The notes beneath the pieces are model-generated. The model did no database searches. It saw nothing but the letters and a program-made list of their open reading frames with translations, and was not told the origin of the DNA. 40,135 bases of DNA from Nemertoderma westbladi. Lineage: Eukaryota > Xenacoelomorpha > Nemertodermatida > Nemertodermatidae. Positions 1 through 10,600 of this stretch are shown here, one piece after another. The position numbers were made by a program, and so were the translations under genes. Position 1 is the first letter of the stretch. The number at the start of each line of letters is the position of its first letter. Location of the stretch: the NCBI GenBank assembly GCA_032718475.1, contig JAUCBJ010002806.1, forward strand, positions 1 through 40,135, given 5' to 3'.

Positions 1-8
1 TGTGAATG

Positions 9-155
9 TACCATCCAGAGATTTGGTGTCCTCAGCAGTTAGAGCCCATCATGAACTCCCATAGGAGTACTGCAACTACTGCTGCTTTAAATAATCGGAC
101 ATTAAGTTTCCGATTAATTCTATGTGACTTCCAAATTCTGGAAATAAATATGAAA
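9..155 (+). mobile_element. SINE-like repeat fragment (body part)
   Basis: This stretch matches, at roughly four in five bases by eye, the reverse complement of 37975-38130 near the far end of the window. Shared blocks include CCAGAGAT-TTGGT, TCCTCAGC-GTTAGA and CTATGTGACTT. The 37975-38165 copy also carries the tail motif found behind the tRNA-like head at 38291, so this is probably the body of the same SINE family without its head. The 67-codon frame through it is not thought to be coding. Confidence 0.5.
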
Positions 156-233
156 AACAATAAAATAGGACATAGGGTCTTATTCCCTCAGATACTACAT
201 AGCATTTAGGGCCACTTCGGCCACTGTTAGTAC
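148..233 (+). repeat. 85-bp direct repeat, copy 1
   Basis: The segment running from AATATGAAAA through GGGTCTTATTCCCTCAG to CCACTGTTAGTAC recurs at 544-628 with only a few differences. The copies are 396 bp apart in the same orientation. No coding potential is seen. The 234-543 interval between them holds no recognisable feature. Confidence 0.7.
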
Positions 234-543
234 TCGTGTGCCACGAACCCCACCCCTAACGTATCAAAACTGCACCATTAGATAAAGACAATGACCAATA
301 AATTAGAAATCCTACCTTACCCCCAGAGTTGAAGCCACCCACCCCCACCGTATGTTACCATCAGCACCAAATGCATAAACGTGATTCACCACTGAATGCA
401 ACCAACCCCAATTAGCACCTACCGGTATGTACAGATAAATGATCAGATTTATAAACAAATTGCGCAGATGTCAGAAAATGCCCATTTAAATATATAATTA
501 TATGATGTTAGACAACCACGACTTTAGAGGGATTGTGATATTA

Positions 544-628
544 ATATGAAAACAATAAAATAGGACATGGGGTCTTATTCCCTCAGATACTACGTAGCAT
601 TTAGGGCCACTTGGGCCACTGTTAGTAC
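544..628 (+). repeat. 85-bp direct repeat, copy 2
   Basis: Second copy of the 148-233 repeat, nearly identical and in the same orientation. The pair may be ends of a local duplication or two fragments of one dispersed repeat. The window alone does not decide between these. Confidence 0.7.
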
Positions 629-671
629 CATCACCCTAAGGCCCATCTGTCTAAACTGTCAGCCTACCCAC

Positions 672-1215
672 CAAGGTGGGGCTTGTTGGGGTGGTTAGTT
701 CCCGTGATAGTTCTGATTCTTACGCTAAAACCAGCCCTCTGGTGCCGCTGGCTGCGCACTGTCAGCGCACTGTGCCCGTTGGCTTCCCAGTTCGTCCCAG
801 GGCCAACTGTTTAGCCGTGAGCCGTGAGGACAAAGTAGCAGTATCTTTCTGGGGTTTTGGCTCAACTAGCCATACGGTAGTGCTTGCTGCGCACTCGGTC
901 AAACCTTTGAGTCGTAGGAGAAAGTAGCAGCTAATATCCTGCGTCCAATCGGTACCACCCCCGTTTGGACATAGAAATAACCTGGTGTTTGCACTATTGC
1001 CAAGTTTTCCAATAGCGTTAAGCCGCATCAAATATTTTAAGACTGTTTAGACTACGAGTAAACCCATTTGACTGTTATATTTTCAGACCTATTTTGTGAT
1101 ACTATTGTGTATTATTTTTCGAGTTTACGAGGAATACTTTGGTTCCTAACCCTCACCCGGTTTCTCTTTTTCCATCTTCCCAGAGGTTTTTCAATGGTGT
1201 TACGTTTCGAAACCC
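672..1215 (+). repeat. Dispersed repeat, short copy
   Basis: This block is collinear with 11553-12490. Shared landmarks, in order, are a GTTAGTTCCCG-like start, CCAACTG-TTAGCCGTGAG, GACAAAGTAGCAGTATCTT, GGTACCACCCCCGTTTGGAC, TAACCTGGTGTTT, TTGCCAAGTTTTCCAATAGC, ATACTTTGGTTCCTAAC and TTCCCAGAGGTTTTTC. The copy here carries the terminal segment (about 1100-1210) once, while the copy at 11.5 kb carries it four times in tandem. No transposase or RT is seen. It is probably a non-autonomous mobile element of unknown class. Confidence 0.65.
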
Positions 1216-2208
1216 AGAAAAAAGATAACTCTTAGCTAATTTAATTTTAAATCTCCTACGTTTACTGTAATATATATCAGCACTGTATTATATATTACAT
1301 TGATTCTATGTTGTACCGGTACACTACACTTTAAAAATGGTCTGGCCAAGTTGCCAAAAAAAAATTGCAAGTTGACAAGATTTATCTTGTCAACAAGAAG
1401 CGAATGGGGATGAGGTCAGATTGACAATGTAGAGTTGGCGAGATTGTTTATACAGTTTGCTTTGTCAATTTGACAATGTAAAATTGTGAAGTTGCCCAGA
1501 TAACTTTGGAAACTGACACACGACCTTGCCAAATTACAGTTAGAAAGTGTCAATAATTTTGACAAATTATATTGTCAATATGAACAGTATGTATAGGCTG
1601 CAGCAGATTCTCAGTATTTGTTATGGTTATTTTGGTTCTCTGCCACCAAACTTTTCTTTTTTTTAATTGCAAATACATAAGTATAATCGAGCTATTTCAA
1701 CAAGGTGCAGAGATTAACAAATTTAAATATGGCCCAGATAAATTAAAGCAGATCCACTTTGATTGAATAAATAACACTTAACTCCCACCCCACTGACTTT
1801 CATACCAGAGATGAGCTCATTTTATGTTTTACGGGTGCACTGGATATCTCTATACTGATACCCGTCAGGATTAGATATTCGGGAGAATTTTGCTGGAAAT
1901 CCGGCCGGTTTTTAAACTTTCCAGAACGAGAGGAAGACAGGCTCACTAAGAGTATTCCCTATTTTTTTTTAGAAAATGTACATTGATTTTTTAGTGAATT
2001 TTTAATTTATTTTTAAATTAATTATTTTCATTTCAGTAATTCAACCATATCTTAAAGTACCGGTACTTAATTACATGTCCCACTCGATTTTGTGGCTTGT
2101 CATTACAGCGGGATTCTCAGCTACTGCTACTCGATAACACAATAATTAATAATATGCAATTAAAATTAAGTATATTTAAGGTAATATATATTCACGAACA
2201 AATATTTG
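1216..2208. other. AT-rich non-coding stretch with TTGACAA-type motif cluster
   Basis: No gene is seen. Between 1370 and 1585 the heptamer TTGACAA or its complement TTGTCAA recurs about seven times. One pair at 1371-1394 forms a hairpin with perfect 11-base arms and a 2-base loop. The rest is AT-rich with no recognisable repeat until the 39-bp array begins. Confidence 0.5.
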
Positions 2209-2697
2209 AAACATATTCTAAAACGTAGAACATCTAAAACATATTCGAAACATATTCTAAAACGTAGAACATCTAAAACATATTCGAAACATATTCTAAA
2301 ACGTAGAACATCTAAAACATATTCCAAACATATTCCAAAACGTAGAACATCTAAAACATATTCGAAACATATTCCAAAACGTAGAACATCTAAAACATAT
2401 TCGAAACATATTCCAAAACGTAGAACATCTAAAACATATTCGAAACATATTCCAAAACGTAGAACATCTAAAACATATTCGAAACATATTCTAAAACGTA
2501 GAACATCTAAAACATATTCGAAACATATTCCAAAACGTAGAACATCTAAAACATATTCGAAACATATTCCAAAACGTAGAACATCTAAAACATATTCGAA
2601 ACATATTCCAAAACGTAGAACATCTAAAACATATTCGAAACATATTCTAAAACGTAGAACATCTAAAACATATTCGAAACATATTCTAAAACGTAGA
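2209..2697 (+). repeat. 39-bp minisatellite, 12 full copies plus a partial
   Basis: The unit is 39 bp, beginning AAACATATTC and containing AAAACGTAGAACATCT. The AACATATTC word occurs twice in each unit. Twelve full units are followed by a 21-bp partial unit. Copies differ mainly at one T/C position (ATTCTAAA versus ATTCCAAA). Because 39 is a multiple of 3, frames on both strands stay open, with a 13-residue period. The + frame has no ATG at its head and opens from a TTG, so I read this as a non-coding array. Confidence 0.9.
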
Positions 2698-2911
2698 GAT
2701 AAAATGTATACATGTATAGACTAAATGTATAGGGCAACAAATTCTAGTTTCAAATATTGCGATTTCATTTGATGCAAATAACATTCTTTCAATGTAAAAG
2801 TCGACCTTTGAGTTTTGGCCTTGCTATTATATATAAACAAAGCATTTTAAATCACATTATCAAGCAGGTCCATTCCGGCCAGATTGAAGATCAGTTAAAA
2901 AAAATTAGTAT

Positions 2912-3305
2912 TTAAAGGCCAATATCGGACAACAAAGATGTGACTTTCGACGACAAATCTGAGGCTGGCAATCCGAACAGAAACTCGAGGAACAGCCAAA
3001 CATGTAGAGATGCATCTGGATACTGTAAGTTACAGACATGCATCAGCTTAAACGCTAAATCGATTCCCTGTAGAAGGTTTGCGCGCATGAAATTCCTTCC
3101 GATTAGCAGGCACGGGGAGTCGAACTGTAACCTTATTGCATAAAGTAGACGGTAGTGAAAGTAGTGCACGTTTTATAATTCCACTTTCAGCTAAGCCATA
3201 CACATCAGCTCTAATAGCCTTCAAGATATTCCTGTATATTTCTATAAAGGAAGCATCAAATAAACTATTGCAGTTGACCTTTAACTTCTTTTCCTTCATT
3301 AGCAT
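2912..3305 (-). pseudogene. Decayed protein fragment, transposase-associated (tentative)
   Basis: Two overlapping minus-strand frames (3305-3048 and 3169-2912) read as one protein broken by a frameshift near 3100. Around 3060-2940 the conceptual product has a patch ending in HVWLFLEFLFGLP, which resembles a mid-region of the large transposase-like proteins whose other parts lie at 3510-5832. I do not recognise a defined domain. It lies on the same strand as, and downstream of, the 3510-4261 fragment, so it could continue that module. The 3306-3509 gap shows nothing else. Confidence 0.3.
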
Positions 3306-3509
3306 TTTAAAGTCGAAATTAATACATTCATATATACAACTGTTAACGAGAAGATAAACAAATGATGAAAGGAGAACAGAACCATGATGGAAAGCAACTA
3401 AGCGATATAAACTTGTAGCCTCATGTTGCTCTTTACCATACCCATTTACAAGTAGGTAGTTGAGATCGTTCTGAGATCGTTCCCGCAGATAATCCAGGTC
3501 ATACCTATT

Positions 3510-4261
3510 CTATTCTTTAATTCTTCCAACAGAATTCTTCATAGCAGAAAGACAGTTCTCAGTGGACCTAGCCTCAGATTCGGGGGCGATTGCTTTTAAC
3601 TTTTTCTTAACAGTTATGAATCGGTTGTATAGTTTCCCAAACGGTGTGCTAACAGTATACAACTTCCCTTTGTGTTCCTTTTGGATTGTTTTCCGAAAGA
3701 AATAGGTTCCATTCTTCTCTGCAGTAAACACATTCACTACCTCAGATAAAGTATCCAAAGTCTCGAGATTCAGTGAACCCTTGGCAAAAATTGCATCTAT
3801 TACCTCAGAAACAAGTATACCTCGCTGAGCTTCTCCCAATGGTTGAGCAACTCCATTCCCCTCTTTGTCCCCTCGAGAAACTGCACAAGGTCACTCTTAC
3901 TATTCGACTCTAGTGAACTTCTGCCAGGTTCAAATAGTCGTGGACGAAATACCAAATAGCCATGATCAAGGTTTGTATCATTATGTGACATACTAGCAGT
4001 AACTTCAAATTCAATATCTTTAGAAGTCATCGAACTGGAACCATTGTTTCCCAATTGCAAATCAGGAATATTAGTAGGTCTCATAAGCGGGGTGCTGGAA
4101 CATAATGGAGTCGTTTGATAACCACTGGTACTGGTATCTTGAAAACTATCACTAGCACTGACATTCTCAGTTTCTGGGTTTGGGAGAACTTTAACATGCA
4201 TTGTAGGTGGGTGCTGGCAGTAGAGACATATCTGTGCTGAACTGATATCTGATGGTGCCAT
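3510..4261 (-). pseudogene. N-terminal-type module of a transposase-like protein, frameshifted
   Basis: Frame 4261-3800 starts with a Met, carries an early CLYC pair and a Ser/Thr-rich linker, and ends near KSDLVQFLEGTKRG. Frame 3839-3510 continues it after a frameshift near 3825 with ILVSEVIDAIF, then HKGKLYT and GKLYNRF followed by a Lys-rich patch. From memory, a helical module ending in GKLYxRF is typical of the N-terminal part of animal transposase-like proteins whose cores carry a DIMHDLLEG motif. Here it lies downstream of such a core (4560-5832) on the same strand. This suggests a second truncated copy or a rearrangement. Family assignment is tentative. Confidence 0.4.
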
Positions 4262-4559
4262 GTATTCCTCACACTCTTCTTATCCACAATCCTTGCAGTA
4301 GGAACGTTCGATCCCTCGTATATCCTTCATAAGTCTTAATATAATACTTAAGTATATATATATATAATACATAAGTCTTAATATAATACTCAATCGGCCA
4401 CAGGGTTTAATAGAAAAGTATACTCTACGTACATTTAGTATATACTCTAGGCCTACAACCTATGTCGCAGCAGAATGTATAATTTGCTTTGCATTAGATG
4501 CATGTGAAGGGGGAAGGGACTAATAAGAATATCAACAGAATCAATTAAAACTAAATTGT

Positions 4560-5832
4560 CTAGGTCTGGACTTCAAATACTTGAAAGTGGTCATTGAAGT
4601 CCTGTGTAGTATAACGAGAACAAATAATTCCATAACTTCCAGAACTTCTGAGAAAAATGTTCTCAATACAACAAAACTGTGGGAAAACAAAGAAATCACA
4701 TGAATAATGAAAGACAAAGCGCATGTCCAAGATGATAGTCAATAGAATGACCAGTTATGCCACTACAAGAAGTAATATCTTCGTTAATATCACAGTCTAA
4801 GATTTTAGCTAAATCTGAACCATTCACAAATGAGGCCAGTGTTGTAGCTGTAGGAGATTTGACAATAAGTTGATCAAGAACCCCTATTCCAGTGCCACCA
4901 AACAGTTTGAATGCTTGATTCATTTGATGACGCTTGGCAAGTGTCTTAACAATATTTTTAAAACAACAAATGGCACCCGATGTACATTTCCAGTCACGGT
5001 GTCTTGCTTCAAGTCGTAATGACCAAATCCATATTAAGGGGATCAATTGTCATATGGCACCCGGGTAATGAGTTAAATTATGGAATTTCAGGTGCAGGGA
5101 TACTAGATTAAATGTGTCAATATAAATCTCTAAAAATTCGGAAATAATAACTGAAAAAATATCTATTTCACTTTCAGTGAATGATGGAGCCAGAGAATGT
5201 AACATAACTTCTCTCATTTTGAGGAATACCATCCACACCCTGTTTTCTAATGGAATAAAGGTTCCAACCAAGAGAGGCATAGCCAATACCAAGTTCAGCA
5301 TTTCAACGGCTGATGTGTTAACTGCTAATCTTTTTTTCAACCTGTCTTCGTCAAAATGAGGTGGAATTGATGAGTGATCAAAGTTAAATGATTTAATACG
5401 TCTGTTCATATCATTGTTAGTGAAAAGTTTTTGAACAAATATGAATTCATACAGAGAATGCTGCAAGACATAACTTCACACCCCTTCAAGCAAGTCATGC
5501 ATGATGTCAAATGTGTAATTTTTATAGACATGAAAAGAAGGGAGAGAATTGAAACAACACTCTGAGTTGAGGCCAGTAGCAGAAGGGTTAGCTTGTAGAA
5601 GATCACTGTCATAGTGTTCTTTCAACCTAAGTAATTGCGCATCTTCATAAAGTGTATTAATGAAGTCATTGCGATGGCACTTGCACGAACGGCAAGGAAA
5701 ATTACCGGTAAAGCCTTCTATGAACCCTAGCAGGGAATTTACAGATAAGTTATCGCCATGGACTTGGACCATAGAGAAGAAAACAGAATACTCTACTGAT
5801 CCATGGAGATACTTAATCCCTTTTTTCTCCAA
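4560..5832 (-). pseudogene. Transposase-like core (possibly CACTA/CMC-related), broken
   Basis: Three consecutive minus-strand frames (5832-5476, 5466-5050, 5046-4696) plus a tail frame (4742-4560) read as one protein interrupted by at least three frame breaks or stops. In order they show a GDNLSVNSLLGF motif, a FPCRSCKCH cysteine cluster, DIMHDLLEGV at the end of the first frame, FHNLTHYPG at the end of the second, then RLEARHRDWK and NIVKTLAKRHQMNQ, and a C-terminal DHFQVFEVQ. This motif order matches a widespread animal transposase-like family. DIMHDLLEG resembles the D-x-MH-x3-G motif of Tnp2/CACTA enzymes. No terminal repeats were found, so the element's limits are unknown. It is certainly not intact. 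Confidence 0.5.
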
Positions 5833-5864
5833 ATAAGTGAGAATATTTATAATGACCGAAAAAG

Positions 5865-5892
5865 TATCACCATAAATATATTTATGGTGATA
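5865..5892. repeat. 28-bp perfect palindrome
   Basis: The two 14-base halves (TATCACCATAAATA and its complement) are perfectly self-complementary with no loop. Outside them GTGAGAA on the left (5837-5843) pairs with TTCTCAC on the right after a 21-base interruption, so the symmetry once extended further. It sits just upstream of the transposase-like core and might be an element end or a simple cruciform site. Confidence 0.75.
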
Positions 5893-6640
5893 TTCTCACG
5901 ACAACGCATAAGATAATTTGTACATTGGTCAGCTGAAAAATATCATTTAGACATGATATACAGTACTATATAATATACTTTGAATGCATTGTTTGAATTC
6001 TAATTCGTAAATATAACATAATATTGACAACTATACGATACGATAAGTTCATATATAGGGCCTATATAGTATATACTGTATTATCGATTATAAGCACTGT
6101 TTGAATGCTGATTCGTAAAAATATATTATTATAATCATCGTTCATGCTAGAATTTTAATAACCAGGTTTAGAAGTCCTTGTTTCAAATATGTTTTTGTTA
6201 TTTCGAAGATAAAATTTGTTTGATAAGAAAAATCTGTCTCAGAGAACTTCTTGGTCACTGTGTCGGAGATACATATTATATTGTATAGTAAACTTACATC
6301 CACAAGAATACTGTATTTTTCAGATAGGATATGCATCCATCTCCAGGGGAAATTCGACGCAAATAACAGCTGATTACTCTCAAAAATAAAACTGTAACCT
6401 GTTCTACTGTATTTAGTTTATTCTATTGGTTCTGCTCCCTTCCCTAAATTGAGATTTTACATTGAGGCGGGATATTAATTCGCCAAGTTGGGATTAGCGT
6501 ACAGCCCCCCCCCCCCCCCCCTGTCTCGTATTTTTAGAGCTGTAGTCATTAGGTCCGGCGAGTCATTTGTTCCCGCGGGCTCTAATGACGCCGTACAATA
6601 ATTAGATCCCGCGGGTTTACAATTAAAATTTTAACAAACT
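5893..6640. other. AT-rich intergenic stretch with a poly-C run
   Basis: No gene is seen up to about 6640. It contains a run of 17 C at 6505-6521 and two copies of the palindrome CCCGCGGG (6572-6579 and 6608-6615). These form a small GC-rich patch immediately ahead of the promoter-like block at 6652. Confidence 0.5.
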
Positions 6641-6651
6641 GGGGAGCATAA

Positions 6652-6699
6652 TATAAAAGTCCGTACTGAACCGGAGCGTGAGGAAGTGGGCCGCCATTT
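6652..6699 (+). promoter_or_regulatory. Core promoter: TATA box, ETS core, YY1-type site
   Basis: TATAAAAG lies at 6652-6659, GGAAGTG (an ETS/GABP core) at 6682-6688 and GCCGCCATTT (YY1-type) at 6690-6699. A TATA box at this place predicts a start near 6682, which would put the YY1-type site just downstream of it, a common position for YY1. The first ATG follows 34 bp after the block. ETS plus YY1 is frequent at housekeeping and mitochondrial-protein genes. Motif matches were made by eye. Confidence 0.5.
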
Positions 6700-6732
6700 A
6701 AGGCACCGTTTAAAAGAAAGTAGCAGGTTATA

Positions 6733-6896
6733 ATGGCAGGCCTTTCATACCAGTACAATAAACTAAATTTAGGAACGCAGACAGTTTACAGTACAATTTT
6801 TACTTCTAGGCACTATTTTTTCAATACTAATATTAACCCTGTGAGAAGGCTGAAACGACAACCTAATTGGCAATTTGCGTACCAGACAGATCTCAG
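6733..6896 (+). CDS. Candidate first coding exon, unknown (perhaps mitochondrial) protein
   Basis: ATG at 6733 opens 54 codons plus two bases, ending exactly at a consensus donor CAG|GTAACA (6894-6902). The intron would supply a stop at once (TAA at 6898), so the frame makes sense only as a spliced exon. The product starts MAGLSYQYNKLNLG, contains TSRHYFF and a basic stretch VRRLKRQ, and has almost no acidic residues. That composition would suit a mitochondrial targeting leader. I do not recognise the family. The TATA/ETS/YY1 block just upstream supports a real 5' end. No second exon was identified: a SINE (7069) and a decayed LINE (from about 7400) fill the sequence behind it, and later exons may lie beyond the window. 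It could also be a chance frame. Confidence 0.42.
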
Positions 6897-7068
6897 GTAA
6901 CATAGGCCTACTTCAGTACTTTGTATATCAGTATATATCACACACAGAACGAATTTTTAATAGCTTGGGGGTGTGTGAGCTTGTCATTCAGAGTCAGAAT
7001 CAGCCTGTGTCCTACATTCCGTTATAAAATCCTAATCCGTATGTAATCGATTTTTCATGCCTTCGCAG

Positions 7069-7346
7069 GTTCCACCTTGTTGTAGTGGTTGCATTGAATT
7101 CACATCTCCTGTAGGTCGTGGGTTCGATCCTCACATGGGCCAGGGCTGTTTTCGTTTCGGCACGAATGCTTTAAAGGGACCAGCCAGGGCGCATCTCTGC
7201 CTCGCATCCTTAAGTGGAAGCTAAATGAGTACTGGAGTTTCCTCTGGGGAGTAAAGTTCTGGGGGGACCGCACTGGAAATAAGTCGTCAGACTTTGTGCG
7301 TAATCCCTGGCCTTAGCGGCCGAAGAAAATTTACTTTACTTTACAG
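7069..7346 (+). mobile_element. tRNA-derived SINE, copy 1
   Basis: The head is tRNA-like, with an A-box-like TTGTTGTAGTGG (7077-7088) and a perfect B box GGTTCGATCC (7121-7130). This gives an internal Pol III promoter. The body of about 200 bp ends in a CTTTA-type tail (ATTTACTTTACTTTAC). A second copy at 35619-35900 is about 95% identical by eye, including the body. It lies about 170 bp into the putative intron after the 6733-6896 exon. No clear target duplication was found. Confidence 0.85.
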
Positions 7347-7399
7347 GTAGCCCCTATCGCACTACCTCGTGACATTAATAATGATAAATGATAATAATA

Positions 7400-7654
7400 T
7401 GAATTGTTCTCACTAGTGATAAGGATGTACAACAAGTGCTGAAGAACAAGAGTAAACTGCGAGGCTCGCAATTTGAGAAAGTTTACCTCAGCCACGAAAA
7501 ATCGCCAGGGGAGCTTGTCAATGAATATAATAATGCGGAAAATTATTCGTTCTCAGGCAGGGTCGAATCTAATCTTTACAAAAGATGGGTGAGTCATGGA
7601 GAAACGTGTCCCTGGTCCGGGTTCCCAATCAGGAAATCCCAATGTTTAGGATAG
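7400..7654 (+). pseudogene. LINE ORF1, C-terminal remnant
   Basis: The frame is open from about 7400 to the TAG at 7652-7654 and has no clear start. The product contains LKNKSKLRGSQFEKVYLS. From memory this resembles the tail of many LINE ORF1 proteins, just before ORF2 begins. It ends 13 bp before the ORF2 frame opens, in the same relation as ORF1 to ORF2 in other non-LTR elements. The upstream part of ORF1 is missing. Confidence 0.45.
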
Positions 7655-7667
7655 CGGTCCCAACAGA

Positions 7668-10600
7668 TTGAAACTTTGTAGTTATAATGTAAATGGTTGG
7701 ACTGAAACAAACAAGGTACTACGAGAGTCTATAATTATTAATGAGGCTCCGGACATTGCAGTTATTTGTGAGAGCCACACCAAACCCGGAGATGATATTT
7801 CTTTTGAAGGATACAAATGGGTTGGACATTCACGGTTGACGGCTAACCGTCGTGTGGCACACACATTTGGTGGTGTTGGTGTTTTTATCTCGGAGGAGCT
7901 TTTACGTACACATGATTATGCAGTAATTAATAAATCATACGAAGGTATTTTATGTTTAAAGTTTACTGCCAGACGGTTAGACTATTCATTTATTGTATAT
8001 GCGTGTTATTTACCCCCAGAAAATTCGATTTATGGATGAGATGCAAGTGAATTTTATTCCTACCTTCTCAGTTTGATCTACATCAATGCCGATGCAGCCG
8101 ACCATATATTTGTACTTGGCGACCTAAATGGGAGAGTCGGAGATCTATCTGATGTTATAACAGTGCTTGATGATTCTCTTGTTGAGTGACAGTTTATTGA
8201 TAGCTCTATAAATAGTCATGGACGTAATCTAATCGACTTCTGTAAAGAATCCTGTCTTTTTATTGCAAATGGCCGCATCACACCTGAATTAAACGATTAC
8301 ACATTCGTTGGGTTCAGGGGTAAGTCTGTTGCAGATTATATCCTAATGCCAGTAGGCTCAATAGAAAACTGCGAAAAATTTGAGATTAAAACCAGTTCAA
8401 AGCTGTTAGATCAGTACGACCTATTTGATATGTATGGGGAAGGGTGCCGAATACCGGATCATTCTCTAGTAACCATTGTTTACATATTTGAAAATAACTG
8501 CCACTCGTCAATTCCACTGGATAACATACCTGCAACTAGTCCGGGCGGCAGACCAACGAAATGGAACTGCAAAAATATCCCAAAGGATTTTATGCACTCG
8601 GAAATGTGGTGGAGATCAATAGCTGATATATGTACCCAAATAGAAATGGCTCAGCAGGAACAGAATGGGATTGACGAAGTATACGTGGATTTATGCGATG
8701 GTTTAAAAGAGGAAATGGACAAACATCTTAATCGTTGTGGTACATTTTCAAAATCATGTGGTAAACTTTTGAAAAATTACAAGCCTTATTGGGACTCAGA
8801 ACTAACTGATTTATGGAAAATTTACAGTACAAGTGAGAAACTGTATTTGCGCGCCTGCAAACAAGGGAATTTGTCGTCCACTGCATTAAAGTCTATGCGG
8901 GAAGGTTACATTAACTCACGTATGCGGTTTGACAAAACATTACGTCAAAAGGAACGCCGTCATCGCTGGGAGGTTCGTAATAACATAGAGGAAATAAACA
9001 CAAGTAACCCCAATATGTTCTGGAATTATTTAAAGTCGCTTGGACCGCGTAAAGATAAGACCGTTCCAACTGAGGTCATGACTGAAGATGGTAATACATC
9101 AACAGATCCTACAGTAGTAAATGACCAATGGCGTCATAGCTGGGAATCATTATTGAACCCACAGAGTCAATCAGACCCCAACATGGTAGATTATTTTACA
9201 AATGTATCGAACCTTAAGGAAGAATTGGAATGGATTCGCCAAGATTTGAACCTGATAGCATGACTAATATGTTGTTCTCTATGGATGAAATTCAGCAGGC
9301 AATTAATAAACTGCCTCTAAGAAAGCGGTTGGCGTCGATTCTATTCCGAACGAGGTTTTTCAAAACACGGGTTTATTTACTTGTATTCAATGTTTATTTA
9401 ATAAGATTTTACTTAGTGGTATAATACCCACATTATGGAAACAGGCGCTTATTAAACCAATCCCTAAAAGTGCTTTGAAAGATGCTACAGAGTCCCATCT
9501 AATTATAGAGGTATCAGTTTGTTATCATGTTTTAGTAAACTGTTTACAAGTATATTAAATAATAGGTTGTTAACTTACTGTGAATTTAATAATTTGCTAG
9601 CCGAGGAACAAAACGGATTCCGCCCAGGTAGATCATGTGAGGACCATATTTTCTCAATGCATTCTATTATTAAGGACCGTATGGATAAGGGTGAATCTAC
9701 TTTTGTTGCTTTTATTGACTTCTCGAAAGCATTTGACTGTATAGATCGTGACCTACTCCTACTTTTATATAGATTAATGTCCATTGGTATTGGTGGCAAT
9801 ATGTATCGGTGCATCAAATCCCTTTTTGCTGGAACTGTCTCGGCTGTACTTATAAATGATTATAAAACCCCTTGGTTTGCCACTCTTGGTGTTAGACAAG
9901 GAGATAATATCTCCCCTACTCTGTTTAAAATTTTTATTAATAGTTTCATAGAAGAGGTGAAAGCCTCGGGTATTGGTGTTAAATTTGGTGATCTATTAGT
10001 ATCTATTTGGTGTATGCTGATGATATAGCCTTGTTCGCGGCAGACGAAAATGACTTACAACAATTATTAGATCTTTTGTCTAGTTGGACTACTAGGTGGA
10101 AAATGTCTATAAATATTGATAAATCGAATGTAGTACATTTTCGTCAACCGCATAAATCTTGTACTAAATATAATTTTTCAGTATCCAATGGTGTTTTATC
10201 TATTGTAAATAGCTACAAGTACTTAGGGCTTTATTTTGATAGTCATTTAACTTACTCTAAAGCAATAAATGTGCTAATGGGGTCAGCTAAGAGAGCTTTT
10301 GGTGCGATTGTAGCCAAATCACGTAGGGTTGGTGGATTCCTATTTGATACTTGCAGTAAATTATATACGTCGTGTATAACACCTATTTTAGATTATGCTT
10401 CTGGTGTCTGGGGTAGTATTGAGTCATACGATATTGATAAAGTTCAACTTAAAGTGATGCGCCATTTTTTAGGCATCCACATGTTCACTCCTAGTCTAGC
10501 CATTGAGGGTGACATGGGCTGGTCTTACTCACAGCACAGAAGGTTTCTGGCGTTAGGCCGTAGATGGAACCGGTTAATAGCCTGCAGTGATGAAAGGATC

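Noticed and set aside
2206-2724. 172-codon frame encoding a Lys/Arg-rich repeat protein
   Set aside because: It opens on TTG rather than ATG, the reverse strand is equally open, and openness follows from the 39-bp period.
7069-7141. tRNA gene
   Set aside because: The A and B boxes are good but the acceptor and anticodon stems are poor. The same sequence with a 200-bp body recurs at 35619, so it is a SINE.
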